From the NCBI GenBank assembly GCA_015485335.1, contig WFTT01000005.1, positions 1 through 36,522 of the forward strand: a DNA stretch of 36,522 bases, read 5' to 3'. The DNA comes from Robiginitomaculum sp. Lineage in GTDB: Bacteria > Pseudomonadota > Alphaproteobacteria > Caulobacterales > Maricaulaceae. The notes under the pieces were generated by a model. It had not been told where the DNA came from, did no database searches, and saw only the letters and a program-made list of their open reading frames with translations. Positions 1 through 8,225 of this stretch are shown here, piece after piece. Each line of letters begins with the position of its first letter. Position 1 is the stretch's first letter. The translations under genes and the position numbers were made by a program.

Positions 1-135
1 GTGCTTTCCAGTGCGCTGGCGGTTTTGCTGGGCCAGGCGGCGCAGGGCTGGCTGGCCAAATTGCCCTTATCCCTCATCGCCGGGGTGATTTTTATTGTGC
101 TGGGACTGTTTTCCATCTGGGATTATTTTCGCTGA
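1..135 (+). CDS. GDT1/TMEM165-type (UPF0016) membrane transporter, C-terminal fragment
   Basis: The window opens inside an open frame that ends at TGA 133-135 and encodes 45 residues. The visible peptide is hydrophobic, with the pattern AVLLGQ, a short amphipathic stretch and then a final membrane segment (IAGVIFIVLGLF). This matches the C-terminal end of the GDT1/UPF0016 family, where the last helix follows a LGQ-containing helix. Members export manganese or exchange cations across the membrane. The E-x-G-D signatures that define the family lie upstream of the window and cannot be checked. The gene is cut by the window edge, so start, length and operon partners are unknown. Another small multi-pass transporter remains possible. 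Confidence 0.55.
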   Translation: MLSSALAVLLGQAAQGWLAKLPLSLIAGVIFIVLGLFSIWDYFR

Positions 136-164
136 GGCGGGCGCAATTATCCCATTGCCGCCTC
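134..164 (+). terminator. Hairpin just after the first gene, possible terminator
   Basis: A 7-bp stem (GAGGCGG / CCGCCTC) starts inside the stop codon of the preceding gene. It can be extended by CAA/TTG across a three-base bulge. No T-run follows, so intrinsic termination is uncertain, but its position between two transcription units fits a terminator. Confidence 0.35.
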
Positions 165-224
165 CTCATGCCCGTGCTAGGTGACGCGCCATCAGCGTTA
201 AGGACGAGTTACGCTGACCAGAAC

Positions 225-416
225 GATCTTCGCGGGAGAGTCTGACCTCGTGTCAGCGCCGAAGGAGCAACCGCCCCGGAAACTCTCAGGCCCCAAGGAC
301 CGCGAAGGGATCGACACGCTGGAAAGTGGCGCCTGTGAGTGCCGCACCGAAGGAGTAAGCCGCCGACGCAATGATGCGATGGGCAGTGAATCTCTCAGGT
401 ACCAGGACAGCGGGGG
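225..416 (+). promoter_or_regulatory. Tandem glycine riboswitch (two aptamers) upstream of gcvT
   Basis: Two consecutive copies of the glycine-aptamer consensus are visible. The first runs from about 230 to 318, with GCGGGAGAG (232-240), CCGAAGGAGCAA (259-270) and AACTCTCAGG (281-290). The second runs from about 320 to 415, with GGAAAGTGGC (321-330), CCGAAGGAGTAAGCC (about 347-361) and ATCTCTCAGGTACCAGGACAG (from about 390). A short linker joins the two. The element lies directly before gcvT, the classic position for a switch that turns on glycine cleavage when glycine is abundant. The 25 bases between aptamer 2 and gcvT contain CGGC/GCCG pairing potential close to the start codon and no T-run, which hints at control of translation rather than transcription termination. 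That last point is inference. Confidence 0.95.
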
Positions 417-458
417 CCTTCGGCAGTTTACGCCGGGGTTATGCTATCGGGGCATGAA

Positions 459-1586
459 ATGCAAAATGATGGTCTGAAGCGTACGCCGCTAGCGTCTTTG
501 ATGGAGAGTCTGGGCGGCAAAATGGTGCCTTTTGCGGGCTATGCCATGCCGGTGCAGTTTGCCGACGGCATATTGAAAGAACACAAATGGACCCGTGCCA
601 ATTGCGGCCTGTTTGATGTGTCTCATATGGGACAGGCCTTTGTAATCGGGCCAGACCATGAAACCACCGCCAAGGCACTGGAAGCCCTGATGCCGGGTGA
701 TTTTGTCGGCCTGAAACCGGGACAGCAGCGTTATTCCCTGCTGTTGACGGACGAGGGCGGCATCATGGATGACCTGATGGTCACGCGTTCCATCCATCCG
801 CATTTCGAGGGCTGGTTGATGCTGGTGGTGAATGCTGCTTTCAAGGGTGTGGATTTCGCCCAGATTGCCTCGCGCCTGCCAGAGGGTGTGCGTCTTGAGG
901 CCGCGCCAGACCGCGCGCTGATCGCTGTACAGGGGCCCAAGACCGCCGAAGTACTGGCCCCCCATTGCGAAGATTCCTGTGATATGGTGTTCATGCAATC
1001 CAAGGCTAGCAAGATCGGCGGCATAGACTGTCATATCAGCCGTTCCGGTTATACCGGCGAGGATGGCTTTGAAATATCGGTCAAATCCGAATACGCCAAT
1101 GATCTGGCGCGGCTTCTTTTGAAAAACAAACTGGTCAAGCCCATTGGGCTGGGGGCGCGGGACAGCCTGCGTCTGGAGGCGGGGCTGTGCCTGTCTGGCC
1201 ATGATTTTGATGAAACCCGCACCCCGGTAGAGGCATCCCTTAGTTGGGCGATCCCCAAAGTGCGCCGCGAGGCCGGTGGCTTTCCGGGCGCAACGCGGAT
1301 TTTACGTGAACTGAGCGAAGGCACCACGCAAAAACGGGTGGGCATCAAACCGTTGGGCCGTGCCCCGGCGCGCGAGGGCACACAGGTGCATCTGGACGGC
1401 GTTTATGTGGGCGAGATCACCTCGGGCGGCTTTGGTCCCACCTTTGGTGGGCCGGTGGCCATGGGCTATGTGCGTGCCGATCTGGCGGTGCCGGGCACGA
1501 AACTGGAACTGATGGTGCGCGCCAAGGCGCATCCGGCCGAAGTGGTGAAACTGCCCTTCGTGCCGCAAAACTATTATCGGGGTTAA
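459..1586 (+). CDS. gcvT: Glycine cleavage system T protein (aminomethyltransferase)
   Basis: GcvT transfers the methylene group from the aminomethyl-lipoyl arm of GcvH to tetrahydrofolate, releasing ammonia. The protein starts with LKRTPLASLMESLGGKMVPFAGYAMPVQF, abbreviated here to its hallmark GGKMVPFAGY, and continues with FDVSHMGQ, GYTGEDGFEI, GLGARDSLRLEAG and LSWAIPK, all typical of the family. The open frame extends to an ATG at 441. I prefer ATG 459 (375 aa) because family members usually begin a few residues before LKRTPL and CGGGG lies just upstream. It is the first gene of a tight gcvT-gcvH-gcvPA-gcvPB operon (12 nt to gcvH) and sits directly under the glycine riboswitch. Length and motifs are normal. 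Confidence 0.95.
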   Translation: MQNDGLKRTPLASLMESLGGKMVPFAGYAMPVQFADGILKEHKWTRANCGLFDVSHMGQAFVIGPDHETTAKALEALMPGDFVGLKPGQQRYSLLLTDEGGIMDDLMVTRSIHPHFEGWLMLVVNAAFKGVDFAQIASRLPEGVRLEAAPDRALIAVQGPKTAEVLAPHCEDSCDMVFMQSKASKIGGIDCHISRSGYTGEDGFEISVKSEYANDLARLLLKNKLVKPIGLGARDSLRLEAGLCLSGHDFDETRTPVEASLSWAIPKVRREAGGFPGATRILRELSEGTTQKRVGIKPLGRAPAREGTQVHLDGVYVGEITSGGFGPTFGGPVAMGYVRADLAVPGTKLELMVRAKAHPAEVVKLPFVPQNYYRG

Positions 1587-1598
1587 AGGGGAACCATA

Positions 1599-1970
1599 AT
1601 GAGTAAACTGTACTATACCGAAGACCATGAATGGCTGAGTGTTGATGGCGATACCGCCACGGTTGGCATTTCCACCTATGCCGCCGGCCAATTGGGCGAT
1701 GTGGTATTTGTTGAACTGCCAGAGGTCGGCAAGACCGTCAAAAAAGGCGAGGACATCGCGGTGGTGGAATCCGTAAAATCAGCCAGCGAGATCTATGCGC
1801 CGGTGTCGGGGCAAATAACCGCCGCTAATGCGGCGCTGGAAGATGCCCCCGAAACCGTCAATGAAGATGCCCAAGGTGCCGGCTGGTTCTTTAAAATGAC
1901 CATTAGCGACGCAGCCGAGCTGTCCGGCCTGATGGACGAAGCGGCTTACGCAGAATTTACCAAAGAATAG
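1599..1970 (+). CDS. gcvH: Glycine cleavage system H protein (lipoyl carrier)
   Basis: The 123-residue lipoyl carrier shuttles the aminomethyl group between the P and T proteins. The lipoylation motif [17 protein letters not shown] is intact, with the lipoyl lysine at residue 60. The N-terminal YYTEDHEWL and the C-terminal GWFFKM are also canonical. A strong ribosome binding site (AAAGGGGAA) lies about 6 nt before ATG 1599. The gene follows gcvT by 12 nt and precedes gcvPA by 11 nt. Loading of lipoate needs LipB/LipA or LplA encoded elsewhere. Confidence 0.97.
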   Translation: MSKLYYTEDHEWLSVDGDTATVGISTYAAGQLGDVVFVELPEVGKTVKKGEDIAVVESVKSASEIYAPVSGQITAANAALEDAPETVNEDAQGAGWFFKMTISDAAELSGLMDEAAYAEFTKE

Positions 1971-1981
1971 GCACCCCCATC

Positions 1982-3331
1982 ATGCGTTACCTGCCGCTGA
2001 ACGAGGATGACCGGGCCGCCATGCTGGCACGCATCGGGGTCTCTTCCATTGATGATCTTTTTGCCGATATACCGGCCAAGGCCCGCCTTGATGGTCTAAT
2101 CGAGGGCTTGCCGCCCCACGCCAGTGAAATGGCGGTCGAGCGGCATTTTACAGATCTTTCCAGACAGTCGCTAAGCGCTGGTGATGCGCCATTTTTTTGT
2201 GGTGGCGGGGCCTATCGGCACCATGTTCCGGCCAGCGTGGATCATCTTATCCAGCGATCAGAATTCCTGACTGCCTATACCCCATACCAGCCAGAAATTG
2301 CCCAAGGCACCTTGCAAACCCTGTTTGAGTTTCAAACCCAAGTGGCGCAACTGACTGGCATGGATGTGGCCAATGCCTCGCTTTATGATGGCTCCACCGC
2401 CACCGCCGAGGCGGTGCACATGGCGGCGCGCATTACCCGGCGGCGCAAATGCGTATTGGCCCCGGGTCTGCACCCCCATTATGCGCAGACCGTGCAAACG
2501 GCGGTGCAGGGCGAAACCATGGACATGCAGGTGATGACGCCGGCCATGGGCGCCGATGCGGGCGTGGTGGATGCGCTGGACGATCAGACCGCCTGTATAG
2601 TGGTGCAAAGCCCCAATGTGTTTGGCGAACTGGTGGATCTGGAACCACTGGCCAAGGCCGCCCATGCGGTAGGGGCCTTGCTGATTGCGGTGACTACCGA
2701 AGTGGTGGCGCTTGGGCTGGTGAAAAGCCCCGGTGAAATGGGGGCCGATATTGTCGCCGCCGAGGGGCAATCCATCGGTAACGGCCTTAGCTTTGGTGGG
2801 CCATATGTGGGTCTGCTGGCGTGCCGAAATGATCGTAAATTCATTCGCCAGGCCCCGGGGCGCTTTGCCGGGGAAACGGTGGATGAGGCAGGCAAGCGCG
2901 GCTATGTGCTGACGCTATCTACTCGCGAACAACATATCCGCCGCGAAAAGGCGACCTCGAACATTTGCACCAATTCAGGCCTGTGTACGCTGGCCTTTAG
3001 CATTCATCTGGCTCTGCTGGGTGAAGTGGGCCTGCGCAAGCTGGCGGCCTTGAACCATGCCCGGGCCTGCGTACTGGCTGATCGACTGGACGCGCTGGAT
3101 GGGGTGCAGGTTTTAAACCAGAGCTTTTTTAACGAATTTGCCGTGCGGGTGCAGGGCAATGCCAGCCAGATTGTCGAAGACATGGCCAAGGCGGGGGTGC
3201 TGGGCGGGATACCGGCGGCGCGGCTGTTCGGGACTGGGAAATTTGATGATGTTTTGATCATTGCGGTTACCGAAACCAATAGGGATGAAGATTTTGACGC
3301 CCTGGTGGCGACATTGGCGGAGGCGCTCTGA
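1982..3331 (+). CDS. gcvPA: Glycine dehydrogenase (decarboxylating) subunit 1
   Basis: This is the N-terminal half of the split P protein, 449 residues, a normal length for GcvPA. It opens with MRYLPLNEDDRAAMLARIG and carries the family blocks FCGGGAYRHHVPA, FLTAYTPYQPEIAQGTLQTLFE, NASLYDGSTA and REQHIRREKATSNICTNSGL. The last is the region that in the single-chain enzyme precedes the C-terminal half. The subunit has a PLP-type fold but lacks the cofactor lysine, which is on subunit 2. With GcvPB it decarboxylates glycine and loads the aminomethyl group on GcvH. The stop overlaps the next start (TGATG at 3329-3333), so the two halves are translationally coupled in a 1:1 arrangement. Confidence 0.96.
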   Translation: MRYLPLNEDDRAAMLARIGVSSIDDLFADIPAKARLDGLIEGLPPHASEMAVERHFTDLSRQSLSAGDAPFFCGGGAYRHHVPASVDHLIQRSEFLTAYTPYQPEIAQGTLQTLFEFQTQVAQLTGMDVANASLYDGSTATAEAVHMAARITRRRKCVLAPGLHPHYAQTVQTAVQGETMDMQVMTPAMGADAGVVDALDDQTACIVVQSPNVFGELVDLEPLAKAAHAVGALLIAVTTEVVALGLVKSPGEMGADIVAAEGQSIGNGLSFGGPYVGLLACRNDRKFIRQAPGRFAGETVDEAGKRGYVLTLSTREQHIRREKATSNICTNSGLCTLAFSIHLALLGEVGLRKLAALNHARACVLADRLDALDGVQVLNQSFFNEFAVRVQGNASQIVEDMAKAGVLGGIPAARLFGTGKFDDVLIIAVTETNRDEDFDALVATLAEAL

Positions 3332-4887
3332 TGGCTATGAACTCCACTGGTCGCCCCACCGCCCCCACTGGCGATGGCCTGTGCCCGGATGATCTGAAAA
3401 CCTTTTCCGGCTCTCGTGGCCTGATGCAGCAAGAGCCATTATTGCACGAGGTCGGCGCGCCGGAAAAATGCGGCGTTGATTTGCCCGATGTGCCCGAACA
3501 CACGGCGCGCCTTGGTGGGTTGGAGCGGGACAAGACCATCGGTCTGCCCGGCCTGTCTGAGCCAGAGGCCATGCGCCATTATGTGCGCCTGTCGCAACGC
3601 AATTATGCCATTGATCTGGGGCTTTATCCGCTTGGCTCGTGCACCATGAAGCATAATCCGCGCCTGAATGAGAAACTGGCGCGATTGCCGGGCTTTGCCG
3701 ATGTGCACCCGTTGCAGCCGCAATCCACCGTACAAGGGGCGCTGGGTCTGATGGCCGAACTGTCGGACTGGCTGGTGGCCATTACCGGCATGGATGCGGT
3801 GGCGCTTCCGCCCAAGGCAGGTGCCCATGGTGAGTGGTGTGGCATGATGTGTATTCGCGCCGCCATTGAAGAGCGCGGCGAGCTGGATACACGTCGCCGG
3901 GTGCTGGTGCCAGAATCGGCCCACGGCACCAATCCGGCTACGGCGGCGGCGTGCGGCTTTGAAATTGATGAACTGCCCGCCGATGCCACGGGGCGCGTGG
4001 ATATGGAAATTTTGCGCACTAAAATCGGTCCCGATGTGGCGGCGATCATGCTGACCAATCCCAATACGGGCGGTCTGTTTGAGCGCGATATACGCGAAAT
4101 CGCCGATCTGGTGCACGAGGCGGGGGGGTATTTTTATTGTGATGGGGCAAATCTGAACGCCATTATGGGCAAAACCCGGGTGCGAGATCTGGGTGTGGAT
4201 GCCATGCATATCAATCTGCACAAAACCTTCTCCACCCCCCATGGGGGCGGTGGGCCGGGGGCCGGGCCGGTGGTGTTGTCCAAACGCCTCAGCAATTATG
4301 CGCCGCTGCCTTATCTGGTGCGCAATGGCGATGGCTGGGCGCTGATTGAAGAGGCGACACAATCAGAGGCCAAACCCTTTGGCCGTATGAGCGCCTTTCA
4401 TGGCCAGATGGGCATGTTTGTGCGTGCGCTGGCCTATATGATGAGCCATGGTGCCGATGGTCTGCGCCAGGTATCCGAAGATGCGGTTTTGAACGCCAAT
4501 TATCTGCTGGCGCGGCTATCCGAAGAAATGAGCCCGGCCTTTGACGGGGTGTGTATGCACGAAGCGCTCTTTGATGATGCATTCCTGAAAGATACCGGGG
4601 TGACCACACTGGACTTTGCCAAGGCAATGATCGACGAAGGCTATCACCCCATGACCATGTATTTCCCGCTTATTGTGCATGGGGCAATGTTGATCGAACC
4701 CACGGAAACCGAATCAAAAGAAAGTCTGGATCGGTTTGCTGATTCGCTGCTTTTACTGGCTAAAATGGCAAAATCCGGCGATACGGCACGGTTTACCGCC
4801 GCTCCGGCTCTGGCACCCTTGCGTCGTCTGGACGAGACCAGAGCAGCCAGAACGCCGGTTTTACGCTGGAAAGCGACAGACGCCTAA
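3331..4887 (+). CDS. gcvPB: Glycine dehydrogenase (decarboxylating) subunit 2
   Basis: This is the C-terminal, PLP-binding half of the split P protein, 518 residues. The glycine-rich and lysine block HINLHKTFSTPHGGGGPG is intact; the Schiff-base lysine is residue 298. Other conserved blocks are YPLGSCTMKHNP, VPESAHGTNPA, YFYCDGANLNAIMG and the C-terminal FPLIVHGAMLIEPTETESKE. The start overlaps the gcvPA stop by one base. It is the last gene of the glycine cleavage operon: the next gene begins 86 nt away behind its own regulatory box. The dihydrolipoamide dehydrogenase (L protein) is not in the window and is probably shared with other 2-oxoacid complexes. Confidence 0.96.
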   Translation: MAMNSTGRPTAPTGDGLCPDDLKTFSGSRGLMQQEPLLHEVGAPEKCGVDLPDVPEHTARLGGLERDKTIGLPGLSEPEAMRHYVRLSQRNYAIDLGLYPLGSCTMKHNPRLNEKLARLPGFADVHPLQPQSTVQGALGLMAELSDWLVAITGMDAVALPPKAGAHGEWCGMMCIRAAIEERGELDTRRRVLVPESAHGTNPATAAACGFEIDELPADATGRVDMEILRTKIGPDVAAIMLTNPNTGGLFERDIREIADLVHEAGGYFYCDGANLNAIMGKTRVRDLGVDAMHINLHKTFSTPHGGGGPGAGPVVLSKRLSNYAPLPYLVRNGDGWALIEEATQSEAKPFGRMSAFHGQMGMFVRALAYMMSHGADGLRQVSEDAVLNANYLLARLSEEMSPAFDGVCMHEALFDDAFLKDTGVTTLDFAKAMIDEGYHPMTMYFPLIVHGAMLIEPTETESKESLDRFADSLLLLAKMAKSGDTARFTAAPALAPLRRLDETRAARTPVLRWKATDA

Positions 4888-4933
4888 AAAAATCATGCGC
4901 TTTAGACTTCCCTTTTGCGCGATTTTGCGCGAG

Positions 4934-4948
4934 TTAAGGAGTCGTTAA
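4934..4948 (+). promoter_or_regulatory. CtrA-type box TTAA-N7-TTAA containing a GANTC site
   Basis: The sequence TTAAGGAGTCGTTAA has two TTAA half-sites separated by exactly seven bases, the consensus spacing for the cell-cycle regulator CtrA of alphaproteobacteria. The spacer holds GAGTC (4939-4943), a GANTC target of the cell-cycle methyltransferase CcrM. The box sits 26 bases before the ATG of the next gene, so it could overlap that gene's promoter. Binding and methylation are inferred from the motifs alone. A short AT-rich motif of this kind can occur by chance, but the exact spacing and placement argue against that here. Confidence 0.5.
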
Positions 4949-4973
4949 TTTTAGCCCTTATGGGGGGAAGTGC

Positions 4974-7223
4974 ATGTCTGAAACTCACCAGGAACGGGAA
5001 AATTCTGAAAGCGGCACCTATGGTGCAGTGACCGGGGTCAAGCTGTCCGAAGAGCGCCAGGCCGAACGTGAGATTGTGGTCCATGCCGACGAGGCAGATA
5101 CGCCCAAGACAGACCCGGGGCTTCCGGATGGTGATGCCAAATCTCCCCATGTCTGGTTTTTACTGGCCGGGGCGGTGGTTTCCTTTTTCTGGGTATCGGC
5201 GGTGTTGGCCTTCACCTTGGGTCAAACCGGGCTTTCCGGTCTGATGGCATTGCCGGTGACGGGGGTGGCCAGCCTGTTGTTCGTTTCGGTTGGCCCGGCC
5301 ATTTTTGTCATGCTGGCGGCGGTGCTGATTGCCGAACTGGTCCGTTTTCGCAGTACTGCCCGTTATATCGGGGCGATGGCGGCACGCTTTGCCGATCCGG
5401 CCAAGGCCACGCGCGAGGATGCGCGCCTGATGGCCGATGCGGTGCGCGGCGAAATTACCCGGGTGAATGGCGCGGTAGAAGGCGCTCTGGCCCGCCTTGG
5501 CGCCATGGAAGAAGTGCTGGGTCATCACAGCGAGGCTTTTGCCAAGGCCGAAGAAAGTGCGCGTGAACGCACCGATGCCCTGATCAATGATTTGCGCCGC
5601 GAACGCGAAGCGCTTGCCGATCTGGCCATTGTGCTGGATCAAAAGGCTGCCGATATTGCTGAGGCCATAACCGAACAGTCCAAAATGGTGGTAGCCGCCG
5701 CCGACATTGCCAACGCCCACGCCATCGACAGCACCAAAACCCTGGAAGAAAGCGCCGAGCGCCTGTCTGGCTCTGCCCATGATGCAGCGCAAGGGGCCAA
5801 GGTGATTGCCGCCAAGCTGGATGATGCCACCGAACGTCTATCCTCGACCACTATCGAGCTTGGCGATGCCAGCAAAGCCCTTTCCTCCAGCACGCAGGAA
5901 CTGGATCAGGTGCGCGAACGCGCCCGGGACAGCTTTGCCGCCAGCCGTGATGATGCGCGGGTGCTGACCGACCTGACCCGCCAAAGTGTTGAAAAAATGC
6001 AGGATGTGGCGCGCCAGGGGGCCGAGATTGTTAGCGAGGCCTTTGATACGGCCCTGACCACGTCTCAGGAACGGGTGCAGGAAGTTCAGCGCGAAACCCG
6101 CCTTGCCGCCGAACGCAATGCCCGCCAGGCCGAAGAACTTAAAAACGCGGCCGAAGAGGCAAAATCTGCGCTGGATGCCTATGCCGAAGTGATTGCCAAA
6201 CGGCTGGAACAGGCCAATGAGGCCAGCTTTTCGGCGGCCAGTTGGGCCGATAAAACGTTTGAGCGACTGGAGGCGGCCACCAAAACGCTGGAAAGCAAGC
6301 TGGCAGCCTTGCCCGAAACCGCCGATGCCCAGGCCCGCGACCTACAGGAAAAGCTGCGCAAGGGTCTGGAAGGTCTGAACGAGGCGGCCCGGGCGGCCGC
6401 CGATGAAGCCGAAGAAATTGATGCCGGGTTTCAGGCCCGCATTCGCCAGAATTACGAATTGCTGAGTGACTTTATGTTGCGCATGGGGGCCGCCGCCGGA
6501 CCGCGTGGCGGCGCTTTGGATGTGCCCAGCCCATTTAAAATGCCAGGGCAGGATGAGCCGTTCAAAGCCCAATCCAGCACCCCCGCTGAACAGAGCAAAA
6601 CCAGTGAGAGCGTAAAAGCTGCCGCCCCATCACCAACCCCCGCCGCGCCAAAGCCTGCCAAAACCAAAAAGAAGAGCTTTATTGAGGCGCAGATTGAGGC
6701 CCAGAACAAGGCACGCGCCGCCACCAGGGACGAGCCGGCGGTCAAGACCGAAGAACCGTCCCAGAAAAATCAGGGCTGGAGCTGGAAAGACGTTTTGTCA
6801 GGCATGGACCGGGCCAAGGACAAAGCCGATGGCGTGGCCGCCTCTTCCCCAGCATCACGCCAGGGGACCGATACGCTGGACCGTCTGGTCACGCTGTTTC
6901 GCATTCATGACATTGACCCGCAGGATCTGTTCAGCACCCAAACCTATCGCAGTCTGGCTCATGCACGGCTGGTCGGGGGCAAGCGAGCTATGGTGGATAT
7001 TGTCCGCCTGGAGGCCGAGGCCCAGATTGAGGCCTTGGGCGCAGCCTTTTCTGATGATGCAGCCCTGTTGGAAATTGCCGAGGAATTTGCCAGCGAGCTG
7101 CGCCAGAAAATCAATCAATCGGCGCAAAAAGGCAACAAGTTGCATCTGGAAACCCACTTGCGCACTGGCGATGGCCCGGCCTATCTATTGATTGAAACGG
7201 CGCTGGAACACATTGCTGCCTAG
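4974..7223 (+). CDS. Large two-TM coiled-coil protein, TipN-like architecture
   Basis: This 749-residue protein has no enzyme motif that I recognise. About 58 polar residues are followed by two membrane segments (roughly residues 60-82 and 90-122). A long alanine-, glutamate- and arginine-rich region with heptad-like periodicity, predicted coiled coil, runs from about 140 to 500. A proline-, alanine- and lysine-rich linker follows (about 530-620), then a compact C-terminal domain from about 635 (DTLDRLVTLFRIHDIDPQDLF onward). Two N-terminal membrane helices plus a long cytoplasmic coiled coil is the layout of the Caulobacter birth-scar/polarity protein TipN, which is somewhat longer. That link rests on architecture, not on recognised sequence identity. 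The ribosome binding site GGGGGAAG precedes ATG 4974, and a CtrA-type box lies just upstream, fitting a cell-cycle role. Alternatives are a chemoreceptor-like scaffold or an envelope-spanning structural protein. Confidence 0.6.
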   Translation: MSETHQERENSESGTYGAVTGVKLSEERQAEREIVVHADEADTPKTDPGLPDGDAKSPHVWFLLAGAVVSFFWVSAVLAFTLGQTGLSGLMALPVTGVASLLFVSVGPAIFVMLAAVLIAELVRFRSTARYIGAMAARFADPAKATREDARLMADAVRGEITRVNGAVEGALARLGAMEEVLGHHSEAFAKAEESARERTDALINDLRREREALADLAIVLDQKAADIAEAITEQSKMVVAAADIANAHAIDSTKTLEESAERLSGSAHDAAQGAKVIAAKLDDATERLSSTTIELGDASKALSSSTQELDQVRERARDSFAASRDDARVLTDLTRQSVEKMQDVARQGAEIVSEAFDTALTTSQERVQEVQRETRLAAERNARQAEELKNAAEEAKSALDAYAEVIAKRLEQANEASFSAASWADKTFERLEAATKTLESKLAALPETADAQARDLQEKLRKGLEGLNEAARAAADEAEEIDAGFQARIRQNYELLSDFMLRMGAAAGPRGGALDVPSPFKMPGQDEPFKAQSSTPAEQSKTSESVKAAAPSPTPAAPKPAKTKKKSFIEAQIEAQNKARAATRDEPAVKTEEPSQKNQGWSWKDVLSGMDRAKDKADGVAASSPASRQGTDTLDRLVTLFRIHDIDPQDLFSTQTYRSLAHARLVGGKRAMVDIVRLEAEAQIEALGAAFSDDAALLEIAEEFASELRQKINQSAQKGNKLHLETHLRTGDGPAYLLIETALEHIAA

Positions 7224-7226
7224 GGC

Positions 7227-8225
7227 TTATTTGGCAAAACGTTTTTTGAGCGCAATGCACGGATCCTTGCGGATCACCTTGGGGGTGAACCAGGCATAAT
7301 CGGCAACCGGTTTGCCATCCGGGTCGGTGGGGATCAGGGCCATTGGATCTGTATCTTCATCTGTAACGCCAACAAACATCAGGCTGGATACGGTTTTGCC
7401 GGGGCGCAATTGGCGCACATACCATGGCACGGCGCGGTCCTGTCTGACATGGCCGGTGCCAGCAATGAGAATGGCCCCGTCCTGTGCCCCTTTTTCGACC
7501 ATATGCATGGCCATGCTGGCATCACGCAGGCGTTGCCCGCGATACATGGGGCCAGTGGCTGTTGCGGGAATAAGGTCGCAATGGGATTTGACGATTTGCG
7601 TTTGCAGGGCGTTTTGCAATCCCGTTTCCAGGGATCTGTTCAGTAACAGTTTTTCACTCTGCCCCGCAGGTAGTACTGAAAAGTCTTTTTTGCCGACAGC
7701 ACGCACCAGCTTCACTGGTGGGTCGCCGGCATACATGGCCAGCCCCGATGACAAAGCGGCCTCGGCAATGGGCTGATATAGAGGCCATTTTGGCCAACCG
7801 GTTTTTTCCCATTGTACCGCGCTGCCCAGCGCGTCGGCATGACCCGGCTTGCCGGCCTGAAAACTGGCCAGGGCATCGCTCTGACCGGTATCAAACATTT
7901 CCCAAATGATCGCGGGCTGACGGCCCTCATTGGCAATGGCGCTGACCATCCAGCCTTGCAAACGGTGATGATCTGCATTGTCGTGGGTTTCACCCAAAAG
8001 GGCAAAGTCCACAGCCGCCATGCGTTTGGCCAGACCATCCGGGCTGATGTAGGCGTTATCCCTGTATGACCAGATCTTGCCCAACAGGGGGGAAGGGGTC
8101 GAAACAGGAACTTGCCAGCTTTGCCACGGCCCAGTGGCCTGGGCATGGGGAGTTGTACTCGCACAGCCGGCCAGCGTGACCATCGCAGCGCTCAGCAGAC
8201 CCACGCGAAATTTTGAAAAGGTCAT
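7227..8225 (-). CDS. ChaN-like (haem-binding Tiki superfamily) lipoprotein
   Basis: This 332-residue protein starts with a lipoprotein signal (lipobox LAGC, lipidated cysteine 21), so it should be anchored in the envelope. The block FALLGETHDNADHHRLQ matches the GExHDNxxHH signature of ChaN-family proteins, and the later IAGTGHVRQDRAVPWYV is the second conserved histidine block. ChaN proteins bind haem and have been linked to iron uptake; the wider Tiki/TraB-like fold includes metalloproteases, so enzymatic activity is also possible. Its ATG overlaps the carA stop (ATGA, 8225-8222), so it is translated from the carA transcript. It faces the upstream coiled-coil gene with a gap of only three bases. 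Confidence 0.8.
   Translation of the reverse strand: MTFSKFRVGLLSAAMVTLAGCASTTPHAQATGPWQSWQVPVSTPSPLLGKIWSYRDNAYISPDGLAKRMAAVDFALLGETHDNADHHRLQGWMVSAIANEGRQPAIIWEMFDTGQSDALASFQAGKPGHADALGSAVQWEKTGWPKWPLYQPIAEAALSSGLAMYAGDPPVKLVRAVGKKDFSVLPAGQSEKLLLNRSLETGLQNALQTQIVKSHCDLIPATATGPMYRGQRLRDASMAMHMVEKGAQDGAILIAGTGHVRQDRAVPWYVRQLRPGKTVSSLMFVGVTDEDTDPMALIPTDPDGKPVADYAWFTPKVIRKDPCIALKKRFAK

Noticed and set aside
250-477. Open frame across the glycine riboswitch
   Set aside because: It covers the conserved aptamer RNA and has no protein-like composition; the RNA explains the sequence.
489-1202. Long antisense open frame opposite gcvT (and similar ones opposite gcvPB, rpoD and murA)
   Set aside because: These lie wholly inside well-supported genes on the other strand, have no ribosome binding site or recognised domain, and are expected from GC-rich codon bias.
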